Counted from the stretch's first letter, positions 14,823 through 22,852 are shown. The stretch: 27,206 bases of DNA from Rhabdothermincola sp036846205 (GCF_036846205.1 NZ_DAIUCK010000040.1:1-27206); one strand, 5' to 3'. Numbers and translations: made by a program. Notes: generated by a model from the letters alone, not told the origin.

Positions 14823-16061
14823 TCACGGGCTTTTCGTCGTGAGGGTGACCAGCGTGACGTCCTGCTCGCCTCCTCGCAGGAACGCCAACCGCACCGTGTC
14901 CCCGGCATGGTGAGATCGCACCTCGACGATCAGCTCCGAGATGGTGGTGATCGGCCGGTCGTCGATCCTGGTGACGACGTCGCCGGGGGTGAGTCCGGCC
15001 TGCGACGCAGGCGACCCGTCGCTCACCCGGGCCACCTTCACGCCCCCGCGGCCGAGCGCGTCGATCTCCGAGTCGGTGAGGTCCGTACCTTCGATGCCGA
15101 GCCACACCGGCGACACCCGGCCGGTGAGCAGGATCTCGTCCGACAGGCGCTTCGCCCAGTCGATCGGGGTGGCGAACCGCACTTCAAGACGCTGGCCCCG
15201 GTCCGTCGAGCCTCCGGAGCGGTTTTCGCCATCGTTCTTCCCGCCGGATCCGGAGGCGCCACGCCTGGTCACCACCCCTACGACCGCGCCCGACTCGTCG
15301 ATGAGCGGTGCCCCGGTGGCTTCCTCCGGGATGCGGAGGTTCGCACGGATCATCCCGTGCATCGAGTCACCCCCCGGGAGGTCCACCCGCTCGCCCAGCC
15401 CGCTCACCAGGCCGACCCCTACCAGCGGCGAGCCCGGCTGGCCGGCGACGGTCGAGATGGCCATGGCCCGCTCGCCGAGCTCGAGTGAACCGGGCTGGCC
15501 GATGGTCGCGGTCGGGAGGTCACCCCGCTCGACCTTCACCACCGCGATGTCGTTCTCGTGGTCGAGCCCCACCAGGGTGCCACCGAGCACCTGGTGGTCA
15601 TTGAAGGTCACCGTGATCGCGTCGGCGCCGTCGACCGCGTCGGCCGAGGTCAGCAGTACGCCATCGGTGCGGATCACCACACCGGTTCCGCCGCGGCTGC
15701 CGGCCGCGGAGTGAGCGTCGATCCGGGCCACCGCGGGCAGGACCTGCTCGGCGAGCGCGAGGTCGTCGGCGCCCGGATTCTTGGGGACGGGTAGGGCGAT
15801 GGTCTCGACTGCCGGTGGGCCGGGGTGATCGTCGAAGGCCCCGGAGACCTCGAGCGCCGCCAGGGTGGCCGCCCCGCCGAGCAGGAAGGCCACCACGCCG
15901 ACCAGCCAGGTACGAGTCGGGGCACGGGGCCGTTCCACGATGGTGATCGGCTGGTGTGCGCCGGCCGGGCCGAGCTCCGATGGGTGGCGCCACAGCCGGT
16001 CCTCCGGGGGCAATGGCGGCTGGAACCCGAGGGACTCGTCGGGCTCGTCGTCGTGCGCCAT
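14823..16061 (-). CDS. HtrA-like PDZ protein, probable pseudoprotease
   Basis: Trypsin-fold S1C family protein of 412 aa anchored in the membrane. Layout: cytoplasmic N-terminus with the actinobacterial motif DRLWRHPSELG (21-31), membrane helix 51-71, protease-like domain about 100-305, PDZ domain about 315-405 (SPASQAGLTPGDVVTRIDD). The catalytic residues are changed. Where HtrA has TNWHVI this protein reads TSADAV with Asp141 at the His site; where HtrA has GNSGGPL it reads EATGAPL with Thr249 at the Ser site. The Asp site is kept (Asp171 in ENDIAVVKV). A Gly/Ser/Asn-rich insertion at 270-290 is extra. The fold is clear, so it likely binds peptides or partners without cutting them. The ATG at 16061 follows a TATCCT hexamer by 8 bases and has no ribosome binding site. 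Confidence 0.92.
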   Translation of the reverse strand: MAHDDEPDESLGFQPPLPPEDRLWRHPSELGPAGAHQPITIVERPRAPTRTWLVGVVAFLLGGAATLAALEVSGAFDDHPGPPAVETIALPVPKNPGADDLALAEQVLPAVARIDAHSAAGSRGGTGVVIRTDGVLLTSADAVDGADAITVTFNDHQVLGGTLVGLDHENDIAVVKVERGDLPTATIGQPGSLELGERAMAISTVAGQPGSPLVGVGLVSGLGERVDLPGGDSMHGMIRANLRIPEEATGAPLIDESGAVVGVVTRRGASGSGGKNDGENRSGGSTDRGQRLEVRFATPIDWAKRLSDEILLTGRVSPVWLGIEGTDLTDSEIDALGRGGVKVARVSDGSPASQAGLTPGDVVTRIDDRPITTISELIVEVRSHHAGDTVRLAFLRGGEQDVTLVTLTTKSP

Positions 16062-16068
16062 GAGGGCG

Positions 16069-16074
16069 AGGATA
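16069..16074 (-). promoter_or_regulatory. -10 element of leaderless promoter for the PDZ protein gene (TATCCT)
   Basis: Read on the minus strand, TATCCT fits TANNNT and ends 8 bases before the A of the ATG at 16061. It supports that ATG as the start and a transcript with essentially no leader. Confidence 0.6.
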
Positions 16075-16167
16075 GTGACGCCCCCTCAGGCGCTGGCCGC
16101 GGCTCGACCACCGCAATCGTGCAGCCGCCGACTCCTCGGCGAATCGAGTGCCGCGCGGTGCGGTCAC

Positions 16168-16173
16168 TACCAT
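16168..16173 (+). promoter_or_regulatory. -10 element of leaderless moaE promoter (TACCAT)
   Basis: TACCAT fits TANNNT and its last T is 8 bases before the GTG at 16181. It overlaps the in-frame ATG at 16172, which would then be outside the transcript. Confidence 0.5.
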
Positions 16174-16180
16174 GACCGCC

Positions 16181-16708
16181 GTGGACGTGCCCCTCAGCCC
16201 CACTGGCGCGGTGGTGCCACCTGTCGATCGCGACGATTGGATCGGCCTCACCACCCAGCCGTTGCCGGTCGGAATGGCGACCGACTGGGCGGTGCTGCCA
16301 CGGTGCGGGGCGGTCGTGCTGTTCAGCGGCACGGTGCGCGATCACGCACCCGGTCGCCACGACGTCACGGCCATCGAGTATGAGGCGTACGAGGAGCATG
16401 CCGGTCCGAGGCTCGCGGCCATCGCGCTTGAGATCCGCGCCCGGTGGCCGGACGTCGGTCGGGTGGTGCTGTTGCACCGGGTCGGGCACGTGCCCGTCGG
16501 TCAGTCGTCGGTGGTCGTGGTCGTGTCCGCGCCGCACCGGCAGGAGGCGTTCGAGGCCGCCAGATTCGGCATCGACACGCTCAAGTCCTCGGTGCCGATC
16601 TGGAAGCGAGAGCTCTGGGATGGCGGTGCCCGCTGGGGCGTCGACGCCCAGCACATCGAACGGGCCAGCGCCGCGCCGTCCGGCGGGGCCATGGGTGGAG
16701 GCGGGTAG
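16181..16708 (+). CDS. moaE: molybdopterin synthase large subunit MoaE
   Basis: Transfers sulfur from MoaD to precursor Z in molybdenum cofactor synthesis. Family motifs are clear: FSGTVRDHAPG (counting from the GTG, about 48-58), IEYEAYEEHAGPRL, HRVGHVPVGQSSVVVVVSAPHR and the active-site region LKSSVPIWKRELWDGG with both expected lysines. The protein is 175 aa from the GTG at 16181, or 178 aa from the ATG at 16172; the first fits the leaderless promoter. A leader of about 30 residues rich in Pro and Val precedes the usual MoaE domain. No moaD or other cofactor gene is in the window. The product's gene ends 2 bases before a small membrane-protein gene, so it leads the string that continues through the MreB-like and Liv genes. 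Confidence 0.9.
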   Translation: MDVPLSPTGAVVPPVDRDDWIGLTTQPLPVGMATDWAVLPRCGAVVLFSGTVRDHAPGRHDVTAIEYEAYEEHAGPRLAAIALEIRARWPDVGRVVLLHRVGHVPVGQSSVVVVVSAPHRQEAFEAARFGIDTLKSSVPIWKRELWDGGARWGVDAQHIERASAAPSGGAMGGGG

Positions 16709-16710
16709 CC

Positions 16711-16938
16711 ATGGGCAACGCTGTCTTCCTGCTCGTGGCCATCGCCGTCAGCATCCTCGGGTCCCTCATCATCTGGTACCGGCAACGCCGGCCGAAGACT
16801 TTCATGTCGAGCATCGAGGAGTTCCAGCGGGAGATGAAGGCGCTCGGGCGCGATCCCGGCCGCGACTCGCCTCGATGGCACAGCTCGCGCGCCCGCCGGC
16901 TCGCGTCCCGGCAGCCCCACGACGGCGAAAGGCACTGA
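16711..16938 (+). CDS. small single-span membrane protein, 75 aa
   Basis: Not assigned to a named family. One membrane helix at about 3-22 (AVFLLVAIAVSILGSLIIWY) is followed by a basic stretch RQRRPK, a soluble segment SSIEEFQREMKALGRDP that looks like a short amphipathic helix, and an Arg/Ser/His-rich tail. The positive residues after the helix place the tail in the cytoplasm. The start ATG lies 2 bases after the moaE stop, with GGAGGCGGG overlapping the end of moaE as its ribosome binding site. The final 64 bases overlap the following MreB-like gene if that gene starts at ATG 16875. Its position directly before an actin-like gene allows a link to MreB at the membrane, but nothing in the sequence proves it. 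Confidence 0.72.
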   Translation: MGNAVFLLVAIAVSILGSLIIWYRQRRPKTFMSSIEEFQREMKALGRDPGRDSPRWHSSRARRLASRQPHDGERH

Positions 16939-17945
16939 AGCTGGCTCGCGACCTCGCCATCGACCTCGGGACTGCGAACACGCTCGTCTACGCGAGGGGT
17001 GAGGGCATCGTCTTGAACGAGCCGTCCGTCATCGCGCTCAACAGCCGCACGCAGGACGTGTTGGCGATGGGGCACGAGGCCTGGCAGATGATCGGCCGCA
17101 CGCCGAGCTACATCGTCGCGGTCCGTCCGTTGCGTCAGGGGGCGATCACCGACTTCGACATCACCCAGCGCATGATCCGGCTGCTCCTCCAGCGGGTCGG
17201 GGTGAATCGGTGGAACCGCCCACGGGTCGTGATCTGTGTTCCGTCGGCCATCACCGCGGTCGAGCGCCGGGCGGTCATCGAGGCCGCCAAACGGGCCGGC
17301 GCGTCGGAAGCCCACCTCATCGAGCAGCCGATGGCCGCGGCGATCGGCGCGGGTCTGCCGATCAACGAGCCTCTCGGCAACATGGTGGTCGATATCGGCG
17401 GCGGCACGTCCGAGGTGGCGTTGATCTCATTGGGGGGCGTCGTGGCTCTGGAGGCGGTCCGGGTGGGCTCGTTCGACATCGACGCCGCCCTCCAGATCTA
17501 CATCCGCCGCGAATACGGGATCGCCATCGGTGAGCGCACCGCCGAGGAGATCAAGGTGACGATCGGCTCTGCGTGGCCCACCGAGAACGAGTTCGCCGCG
17601 GAGGTGCGGGGCCGGGAGCTGATGAGCGGCCTGCCGAAGACGGTGATCCTCTCCGCGGAGGAGGTGCGAGAGGCCATCGATGAGCCGGTCTCAGCGATGG
17701 TCGACACCGTCATCACCTGCCTCGGGCAGGCGCCACCGGAGCTGGCGCAGGACCTCATCGAGCAGGGGATCCACTTGGTGGGCGGAGGCGGGATGCTGCG
17801 CGGTCTCGACCTGCGCTTGGAGCAGGAGACCGAGATCCCGGTTCACCTGGTCGATGCCCCTCTAGAGTGCGTGGTGCTCGGTGCCGGTCATTGCATCGAG
17901 GCATTCGACGATCTGAAGGTCATGTTCATGGACGCGAGGATCTGA
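16875..17945 (+). CDS. mreB: MreB-like actin homologue (rod shape-determining protein)
   Basis: Bacterial actin of the MreB/Mbl family, which forms membrane-bound filaments guiding cell-wall synthesis. Motifs: phosphate-1 loop DLAIDLGTANTLVY, FDITQRMIRLLLQRV, PSAITAVERRAVIEAAKRAGA, EQPMAAAIGAGLPI, phosphate-2 VVDIGGGTSEVALIS, GIAIGERTAEEIKVTIGSA and adenosine loop HLVGGGGMLRGL. The usual AGD segment after phosphate-2 reads VGSFDIDAA here. No mreC, mreD or other cell-shape gene is nearby. The start is uncertain. ATG 16875 gives 356 aa with a basic Pro/Ala/Arg leader and a 64-base overlap with the previous gene. A CTG at 16935, overlapping the previous stop as CTGA, or at 16941, eight bases after GAAAGG, would give the normal MreB N-terminus. 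The stop overlaps the livG ATG by one base. Confidence 0.9.
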   Translation: MAQLARPPARVPAAPRRRKALKLARDLAIDLGTANTLVYARGEGIVLNEPSVIALNSRTQDVLAMGHEAWQMIGRTPSYIVAVRPLRQGAITDFDITQRMIRLLLQRVGVNRWNRPRVVICVPSAITAVERRAVIEAAKRAGASEAHLIEQPMAAAIGAGLPINEPLGNMVVDIGGGTSEVALISLGGVVALEAVRVGSFDIDAALQIYIRREYGIAIGERTAEEIKVTIGSAWPTENEFAAEVRGRELMSGLPKTVILSAEEVREAIDEPVSAMVDTVITCLGQAPPELAQDLIEQGIHLVGGGGMLRGLDLRLEQETEIPVHLVDAPLECVVLGAGHCIEAFDDLKVMFMDARI

Positions 17946-18730
17946 TGGCAGTGGCGGGCGCGGCTGCTCGGGCACTGCTTGAGGTCGACGACGTGAGCGT
18001 CCGCTTCGGTGGTCTGGTCGCGCTCGACGGGCTCAGCTTCACCATCGAAGAGGGCCAGATCTGTGCCTTGATCGGCCCCAACGGTGCAGGCAAGACCACG
18101 TTCTTCAACGTCGTCAGCCGCATCTACCTGCCGACCGAGGGGTCCATCACCTTCGATGGTCACGACCTGCTGGCGATACCCCCGCACGACATCGCACGGC
18201 TCGGGGTCACCCGTACTTTTCAGAACCTCGCGCTCTTTCCGGGCCTGTCGGTGCTCGACAACGTCCGGGTGGGGGCGCACGCCCGGAGCGCGGGCGGGCT
18301 CGGAACGAGCCCGTGGTATGTGATCCGGCGGCGGGAGGAGAAGCGCTTACGGGACGAGGCCATGGCGATCCTGGAGCGGCTGGGTCTGGAAGCGATCGCC
18401 GGCCGCCCGCCGGTGGGCCTGCCGTACGGCACGCTCAAGCGCATCGAGCTGGCTCGTGCTCTCGCCTCCCGCCCCAGGCTCCTGATGTTGGACGAACCGG
18501 CGAGCGGCCTGACCCACCAGGAGGTGGCGGCGCTCGGCGAGCTCATCCGGACGCTCCGCGACGACTTCGAGCTCACGATCCTGCTCGTCGAGCACCACAT
18601 GAACATGGTGATGAGCATCTCCGAGAAGGTCGTGGTCATGGAGTTCGGTCGCAAGATCGCCGAAGGTCCACCAGCCCAGGTCGCGCAGGACCAGCGGGTG
18701 ATCGAGGCCTACCTGGGAACACCCGCGTGA
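17945..18730 (+). CDS. livG: branched-chain amino acid-type ABC transporter ATPase LivG
   Basis: First ATPase of a LivGFHM-type importer, 261 aa. The ATG at 17945 shares its A with the stop of the MreB-like gene (TGATG). Walker A is GPNGAGKT at 44-51, the Q-loop lies in TRTFQNLALFPGLSVLDNV, Walker B is LLMLDEPASGL starting at 179, and the H-loop is VEHHMNMVM. The signature region reads LPYGTLKRIELARAL (159-173) in place of the standard LSGGQ; this degenerate form is seen in many LivG proteins. The C-terminal EFGRKIAEGPP..VIEAYLG is typical of the family. The stop overlaps the livF GTG. Liv-type systems carry branched-chain amino acids but also other amino acids, urea or amides, so the substrate is not settled. 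Confidence 0.93.
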   Translation: MAVAGAAARALLEVDDVSVRFGGLVALDGLSFTIEEGQICALIGPNGAGKTTFFNVVSRIYLPTEGSITFDGHDLLAIPPHDIARLGVTRTFQNLALFPGLSVLDNVRVGAHARSAGGLGTSPWYVIRRREEKRLRDEAMAILERLGLEAIAGRPPVGLPYGTLKRIELARALASRPRLLMLDEPASGLTHQEVAALGELIRTLRDDFELTILLVEHHMNMVMSISEKVVVMEFGRKIAEGPPAQVAQDQRVIEAYLGTPA

Positions 18731-19437
18731 GCACCATGTTGCGGGTGAGCGGGCTGGTTGCCGGTTACGGGCCGGTGAGCGTCCTGCACGGCCTCGACTT
18801 CGAGCTCTCGGAGGGAGAGGTGGTGGTCATCCTGGGCGCCAACGGTGCCGGAAAGACCACCACCCTGCGGGCGCTGAGCGGGATGATCCAGGTGCAGGGC
18901 ATCGTCGAGTTCGCTGGCGTGCCGATCGTCGGCAAGAAGGTCGAGGAGATCGTCCGCCTCGGCGTGGCGCACGTGCCGCAGGGCCGGGGCACGATCGCGG
19001 ACCTCACCGTGGAGGAGAACCTGCGAGCGGGGGCTTTCGTGCGTAAGGACCGGGAGATCGACGCCGACATCGCCCGCTGGTACGAGACCTTCCCCCGCCT
19101 CGCGGAGCGCCGCGGTCAGGCCGCGGGGAGCATGAGCGGTGGCGAGCAGCAGATGCTAGCCATTGCCCGGGCACTGATGTCCAGGCCCCGGCTCCTGCTG
19201 CTCGACGAGCCGTCCCTCGGCTTGGCGCCACTGGTCACCCGCGAGCTGTTCGAGCGCCTGCGTGAGATCAACCGGGAGATGGGCACCACCATGCTCGTCG
19301 TGGAGCAGAACGCCAACCTGGCCCTCGAGATCGCGTCGAGAGGTTACGTGCTCGAAGCCGGCCGCATCGCCACGTCGGGCAGCTCGAGCGAGCTGATGAG
19401 CGACGAGGCCGTCCGCAAGGCCTACCTGGGGTACTGA
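18727..19437 (+). CDS. livF: branched-chain amino acid-type ABC transporter ATPase LivF
   Basis: Second ATPase of the importer, 236 aa, forming a heterodimer with LivG. The GTG at 18727 overlaps the livG stop as GTGA; an in-frame ATG at 18736 is a possible alternative three codons later. Walker A is GANGAGKT at 37-44, the conserved VPQGRGTIADLTVEENL segment is characteristic of LivF, the signature MSGGEQQ lies at 136-142, and Walker B LLLLDEPSLGLAP starts at 157. The VEQNANLALEIASRGYVLEAGRI end is also a LivF hallmark. livH starts 2 bases after the stop. The assignment is secure at family level. Confidence 0.94.
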   Translation: MSTMLRVSGLVAGYGPVSVLHGLDFELSEGEVVVILGANGAGKTTTLRALSGMIQVQGIVEFAGVPIVGKKVEEIVRLGVAHVPQGRGTIADLTVEENLRAGAFVRKDREIDADIARWYETFPRLAERRGQAAGSMSGGEQQMLAIARALMSRPRLLLLDEPSLGLAPLVTRELFERLREINREMGTTMLVVEQNANLALEIASRGYVLEAGRIATSGSSSELMSDEAVRKAYLGY

Positions 19438-19439
19438 CC

Positions 19440-20336
19440 ATGGACTACGCGCTGTTCTTCCAACGGTTGGTCGACGGCCTGGGTCAGGGGGCGATCTACG
19501 CGTCGTTGGCGCTGGCGCTCGTGCTGATCTACCGGGCGACCGGCCTGATCAACTTCGCTCAAGGCGAGATGGCGCTGTTCTCCACGTACGTCACCTGGAT
19601 GTTCTGGGATCGGGGCTGGCCGGTCGTGGCCGCGATCGCCGCATCGATGGTGCTGTCGTTCGTGGGTGGCGGGGCGATCGAACGCCTCATCATCAGACCC
19701 GTCGGCGAGGTGCGCTCCCACGCCTTGCCGATCGTGATCGTCACCATCGGACTGCTGCTCGCGCTCAACGAGCTCGCAGGCTGGATCTGGGGCTCGGAGG
19801 GCCGCACCTTCCCGCGGGTGTTCGGCACCGGTGCCTTCACCGTCGGCGACGTGGCGGTCACCTACCAGACCGTTGGCGTGCTCTGCGTGCTGGCGGTCGA
19901 GGTCTTCCTGCTCTTCCTGCTCTTCCAACGCACGAAGCTCGGCCTCGCGATGCGGGCGGTGACATCCAATGCCGAGTCCAGCCGCCTCGTCGGGATCCGC
20001 TTCGGCCGGGTGCTCATGTTCGGCTGGGGGCTGGCCGCGGCGGTCGGCGCGCTCGCGGGATCGCTGTACGCCTCGCAGCTCGCCACCCTCGATCGGGCCA
20101 TCATGCTGCAGCTCCTCGTGTACGCCTTCGCCTCGGCGACGCTCGGGGGCTTCGACAGCCCACTGGGAGCGGTGGTCGGAGGCCTGGTCGTGGGGGTGGT
20201 CACCGTGATGGCGGGCGGCTACGTGAGCTGGATCGGCGACGACCTGAAGCTGGCGGCGGCGTTCGTGCTGATCCTGGTGGTGCTCCTCGTCAGGCCCCAG
20301 GGGCTGTTCGGGCGCCCACAGGTGGAACGGGTATGA
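19440..20336 (+). CDS. livH: branched-chain amino acid-type ABC permease LivH
   Basis: Membrane subunit of the Liv-type importer, 298 aa. The ATG at 19440 is 2 bases after livF and uses GGGGTA in the livF end as its likely ribosome binding site. The N-terminus FQRLVDGLGQGAIYASLALALVLIYRATGLINFAQGEM contains the LivH hallmark GLINFAQGE (about residues 35-43). Roughly eight hydrophobic helices follow. The cytoplasmic loop contacting the ATPases is TKLGLAMRAVTSNAESSRLVGI, and the family segment LGGFDSPLGAVVGGLVVGVV lies near 235-260. It ends with the usual VLLVRPQGLFGRP. Its stop overlaps the livM ATG by 4 bases. Confidence 0.94.
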   Translation: MDYALFFQRLVDGLGQGAIYASLALALVLIYRATGLINFAQGEMALFSTYVTWMFWDRGWPVVAAIAASMVLSFVGGGAIERLIIRPVGEVRSHALPIVIVTIGLLLALNELAGWIWGSEGRTFPRVFGTGAFTVGDVAVTYQTVGVLCVLAVEVFLLFLLFQRTKLGLAMRAVTSNAESSRLVGIRFGRVLMFGWGLAAAVGALAGSLYASQLATLDRAIMLQLLVYAFASATLGGFDSPLGAVVGGLVVGVVTVMAGGYVSWIGDDLKLAAAFVLILVVLLVRPQGLFGRPQVERV

Positions 20337-21361
20337 AGCGCGGCACGGGGTGGTGGATCGGGCGGATCGTCGCCGTCGCGGCGCTCGGTGGGGTGCTGCT
20401 CTGGCTGCCCCAGTACTACCCGGCGTTCCGGGTGAACCAGTTCAACCTGGTGATCACCTACGCCATCGCCGCGCTGGGCTTGAACCTGTTGACCGGCTAC
20501 AACGGCCAGATCTCGATCGGTCACGGCGCGTTCTTCGGGGTGGGCGCCTACACCGTGGTGATTCTGGTGGCCGATCATGGCTGGCCGCACTTCGGTGCCC
20601 TCGCGATGGCCATGCTGATCACGTTCGCGCTCGGTCTGGTGGTGGGCTTGCCCGCCCTACGGATCCACGGGTTGTACCTGGCCCTGGTGACCCTCGCGTT
20701 GGCCACTGTCTTCCCGCAGGTCGTCGTGCGGTTTCGTGACGTCACCGGCGGTACGCAGGGCAAGCGGATCCCGCGACCTGAGGAGTTCGTCGCGCCCAGC
20801 TGGAGCGGGATGGCCAACGACCAGTGGCGGTACTACGTGCTGCTGGCGTTCGCGGTGGCCGCGTTCGTCCTGGTGCGCAACCTGGTGCACAGCCGGGCCG
20901 GGCGAGCGATCATCGCCATCCGGGACAACGAGACCGCGGCGGTGACGCTTGGGGTGCCGCACCGGGCGTACAAGGTGCTGGTGTTCGGCGTCAGCGCGAT
21001 GCTGGCGGGGATGGCCGGCGGGTTGGCCAAGTTCTACGACCCGTTCGTCAGCTCAGGCCAGTACACCATCAACCTCTCGATCATTCTGCTGGTGGCAGTG
21101 GTGGTGGGTGGAACAGCACGGATTCTCGGCCCCGCCATCGGCGCCTTCCTCGTCGTGTTCATCCCCATCTGGCTTCCGCAGGGGTATCCGCAGCTCTCGG
21201 GCGTGCTCTTCGGCGCATCGCTGATCGTGCTCATGATGGTGGCACCGGGCGGCATCCTGGGCTTGGGAACGCGCCTGCGGCTCTGGATCGGTCAGCGGTG
21301 GCGGTCTCGCCGGCTCGGTCCGACATCGACCGGACCCGGGGCGGTAGCGTCTGGGACGTAG
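20333..21361 (+). CDS. livM: branched-chain amino acid-type ABC permease LivM
   Basis: Partner of LivH in the membrane channel, 342 aa, starting at an ATG that overlaps the livH stop (ATGA). After a first helix, the motif ALGLNLLTGYNGQISIGHGAFFGVGAY (about residues 46-72) is the LivM hallmark. Around ten hydrophobic helices can be counted. A soluble loop GGTQGKRIPRPEEFVAP sits between helices and is usual for the family. The ATPase-contacting loop is NLVHSRAGRAIIAIRDNETAAVTLGV. It ends in a basic tail of about 30 residues. Eighty bases then separate it from the gene for the binding protein. Confidence 0.94.
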   Translation: MKRGTGWWIGRIVAVAALGGVLLWLPQYYPAFRVNQFNLVITYAIAALGLNLLTGYNGQISIGHGAFFGVGAYTVVILVADHGWPHFGALAMAMLITFALGLVVGLPALRIHGLYLALVTLALATVFPQVVVRFRDVTGGTQGKRIPRPEEFVAPSWSGMANDQWRYYVLLAFAVAAFVLVRNLVHSRAGRAIIAIRDNETAAVTLGVPHRAYKVLVFGVSAMLAGMAGGLAKFYDPFVSSGQYTINLSIILLVAVVVGGTARILGPAIGAFLVVFIPIWLPQGYPQLSGVLFGASLIVLMMVAPGGILGLGTRLRLWIGQRWRSRRLGPTSTGPGAVASGT

Positions 21362-21441
21362 GGGTCGGACCATTTTGGGAAGGGCTGGCCCGTCCTCGCG
21401 TGGCATCGGCCCCGTCCAGTGGCTCGAGACAGGAGTCCAGC

Positions 21442-22776
21442 ATGCAGAAACCATCTCCCGCTAGAGCAGTGACCGCACTGGTGCTCGTCCTGGCGCTCGT
21501 GGCCGCCGCGTGCAGCGGTGGACGAGACGAGGGACAGACGGCCACGACCGGCCCCAGCGGTACCGCAGGCGAGCAGGAGGGCGCCTTCACCATCGACACC
21601 GCCAACTGCGAGAGCTACAAGCCCACCCAGGGCATCACGGAGGACTCGATCACCTTCGGTTCCAGCTTCCCGCAGTCGGGCCTGTACGCGGCGTTCGCCA
21701 AGATCTCGGTGGGTTACGAGGCGTACTTCCGCTACCTGAACGCGACCGAAGGCGGGGTCGGTGGCAAGCAGATCAAGGTCATCACCCGTAACGACGAGTA
21801 CCTCCCTGAGCGCACGCTCACCAACACCCAGGAGCTCGTGCAGAACGAGGGCGTGTTCGCGATGTTCAACGTGGTCGGCACACCGAACAACCTCGCCATC
21901 CGCGACGAGCTGGCCGACCAGTGCGTGCCGAACCTGTTCGTGGCCACCGGCTCACCGCTGTGGGGCGAGGTTGACGCCTACCCCTGGCTGATCGGCTCGA
22001 TCCCCTCCTACGCCACGGAGTCGGCGATCTTCGCCGACTACCTGAAGAAGAACAAGCCGAACGCCAAGGTGGCGGTGCTGTACCAGAACGACGACTTCGG
22101 TGAGTCCTACCTGACGGCCTTCCGGGCGGCTATCGACGGCACGGACATCGAGGTCGTGTCGACCGCCTCGTACAACCCCACCGATCCCGAGCCCCGCGAT
22201 CAGATCACCACGCTGGCGGCATCGGGGGCCGACACCGCACTGCTGGCCGCGACGGCGCTGAAGTGCCCGCAGTCGCTCAACCTCATCCGGGAGTCGAACT
22301 GGAACCCGACGATCTACATCTCCGCCACCTGCACCTCCAACACCGTGGTGGGCTTGGCGCAGCCCGGTGCGAACGACGGGGTGCTCAGCTCGATCTACCT
22401 CAAGGACCCGTCCGATCCCCAGTGGGCCGATGATCCGGCCATGCAGCAGTTCCAGCAGTACGGCGCCCAGTACGGCATCTCGCAGGAGGACCTCCGCAAC
22501 GGGATCGTCGGCTACGGCTGGACGATGGGGGCGCTTTTGGCCGAGACGCTACGGCGCTCGCCGGAACTCACCCGCCAGGCGGTGATGCAGACCGCGTACT
22601 CACTGCAGGATGTGCAGGTCGGCCTGCTTTTGCCCGGTATCACGATCAACACGAACGGGGCCCAGGACCCGTTCCCGATCGAGCAGATGCAGATCGGCCG
22701 GTACAACGGACAGTACTGGGAGCTACAGGGCCAGCTGACCAGCTTTGAGGGAACGAGCGGGCAGTTCGTCAGGTAG
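21442..22776 (+). CDS. livK: Liv-type ABC transporter substrate-binding lipoprotein
   Basis: Extracellular binding protein of the adjacent importer, 444 aa. The ATG at 21442 has AGGAG (21431-21435) six bases upstream and gives a clear lipoprotein signal, with lipobox VAAAC and Cys24. A Gly/Thr/Glu-rich linker leads to the type I periplasmic-binding fold: SITFGSSFPQSGLYAAFAKISVGYEAYFRYLN, then GGVGGKQIKVITRNDEY and the VAVLYQNDDFGESYLTAF segment, all typical of the LivK/receptor-family ligand-binding group. The protein is some 50-70 residues longer than E. coli LivK. Ligand class cannot be read from sequence alone; relatives bind branched-chain amino acids, amides or aromatic compounds. It is the last gene of the string and is followed by a strong hairpin. 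Confidence 0.9.
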   Translation: MQKPSPARAVTALVLVLALVAAACSGGRDEGQTATTGPSGTAGEQEGAFTIDTANCESYKPTQGITEDSITFGSSFPQSGLYAAFAKISVGYEAYFRYLNATEGGVGGKQIKVITRNDEYLPERTLTNTQELVQNEGVFAMFNVVGTPNNLAIRDELADQCVPNLFVATGSPLWGEVDAYPWLIGSIPSYATESAIFADYLKKNKPNAKVAVLYQNDDFGESYLTAFRAAIDGTDIEVVSTASYNPTDPEPRDQITTLAASGADTALLAATALKCPQSLNLIRESNWNPTIYISATCTSNTVVGLAQPGANDGVLSSIYLKDPSDPQWADDPAMQQFQQYGAQYGISQEDLRNGIVGYGWTMGALLAETLRRSPELTRQAVMQTAYSLQDVQVGLLLPGITINTNGAQDPFPIEQMQIGRYNGQYWELQGQLTSFEGTSGQFVR

Positions 22777-22798
22777 ACGGTCCGACTCGACGATGTGT

Positions 22799-22824
22799 GG
22801 CGGCCGGCCTGCGGGCCGGCCGCC
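22799..22824 (+). terminator. perfect 11-bp hairpin after the liv gene string
   Basis: GGCGGCCGGCC (22799-22809) and GGCCGGCCGCC (22814-22824) form a perfect 11-bp all-G/C stem with a 4-base loop TGCG, 23 bases after the binding-protein stop. The tail GTCGTTGTG has only a few T residues, so this is a high-GC type terminator or 3'-end stabiliser rather than a textbook one. Confidence 0.7.
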
Positions 22825-22839
22825 GTCGTTGTGGGCGGC

Positions 22840-22845
22840 TACAAC
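22840..22845 (+). promoter_or_regulatory. possible -10 element of leaderless crotonase-gene promoter (TACAAC)
   Basis: TACAAC matches TANNN but ends in C. Its last base is 8 bases before the ATG at 22853, the recurring leaderless geometry of this window. No Shine-Dalgarno sequence precedes the ATG. Confidence 0.4.
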
Positions 22846-22852
22846 AGGTCCC

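Noticed and set aside
21345..21350. TAGCGT hexamer before the binding-protein gene as a promoter
   Set aside because: It fits TANNNT but lies within the end of livM, gives an 85-base leader and has no supporting element; it may be chance.
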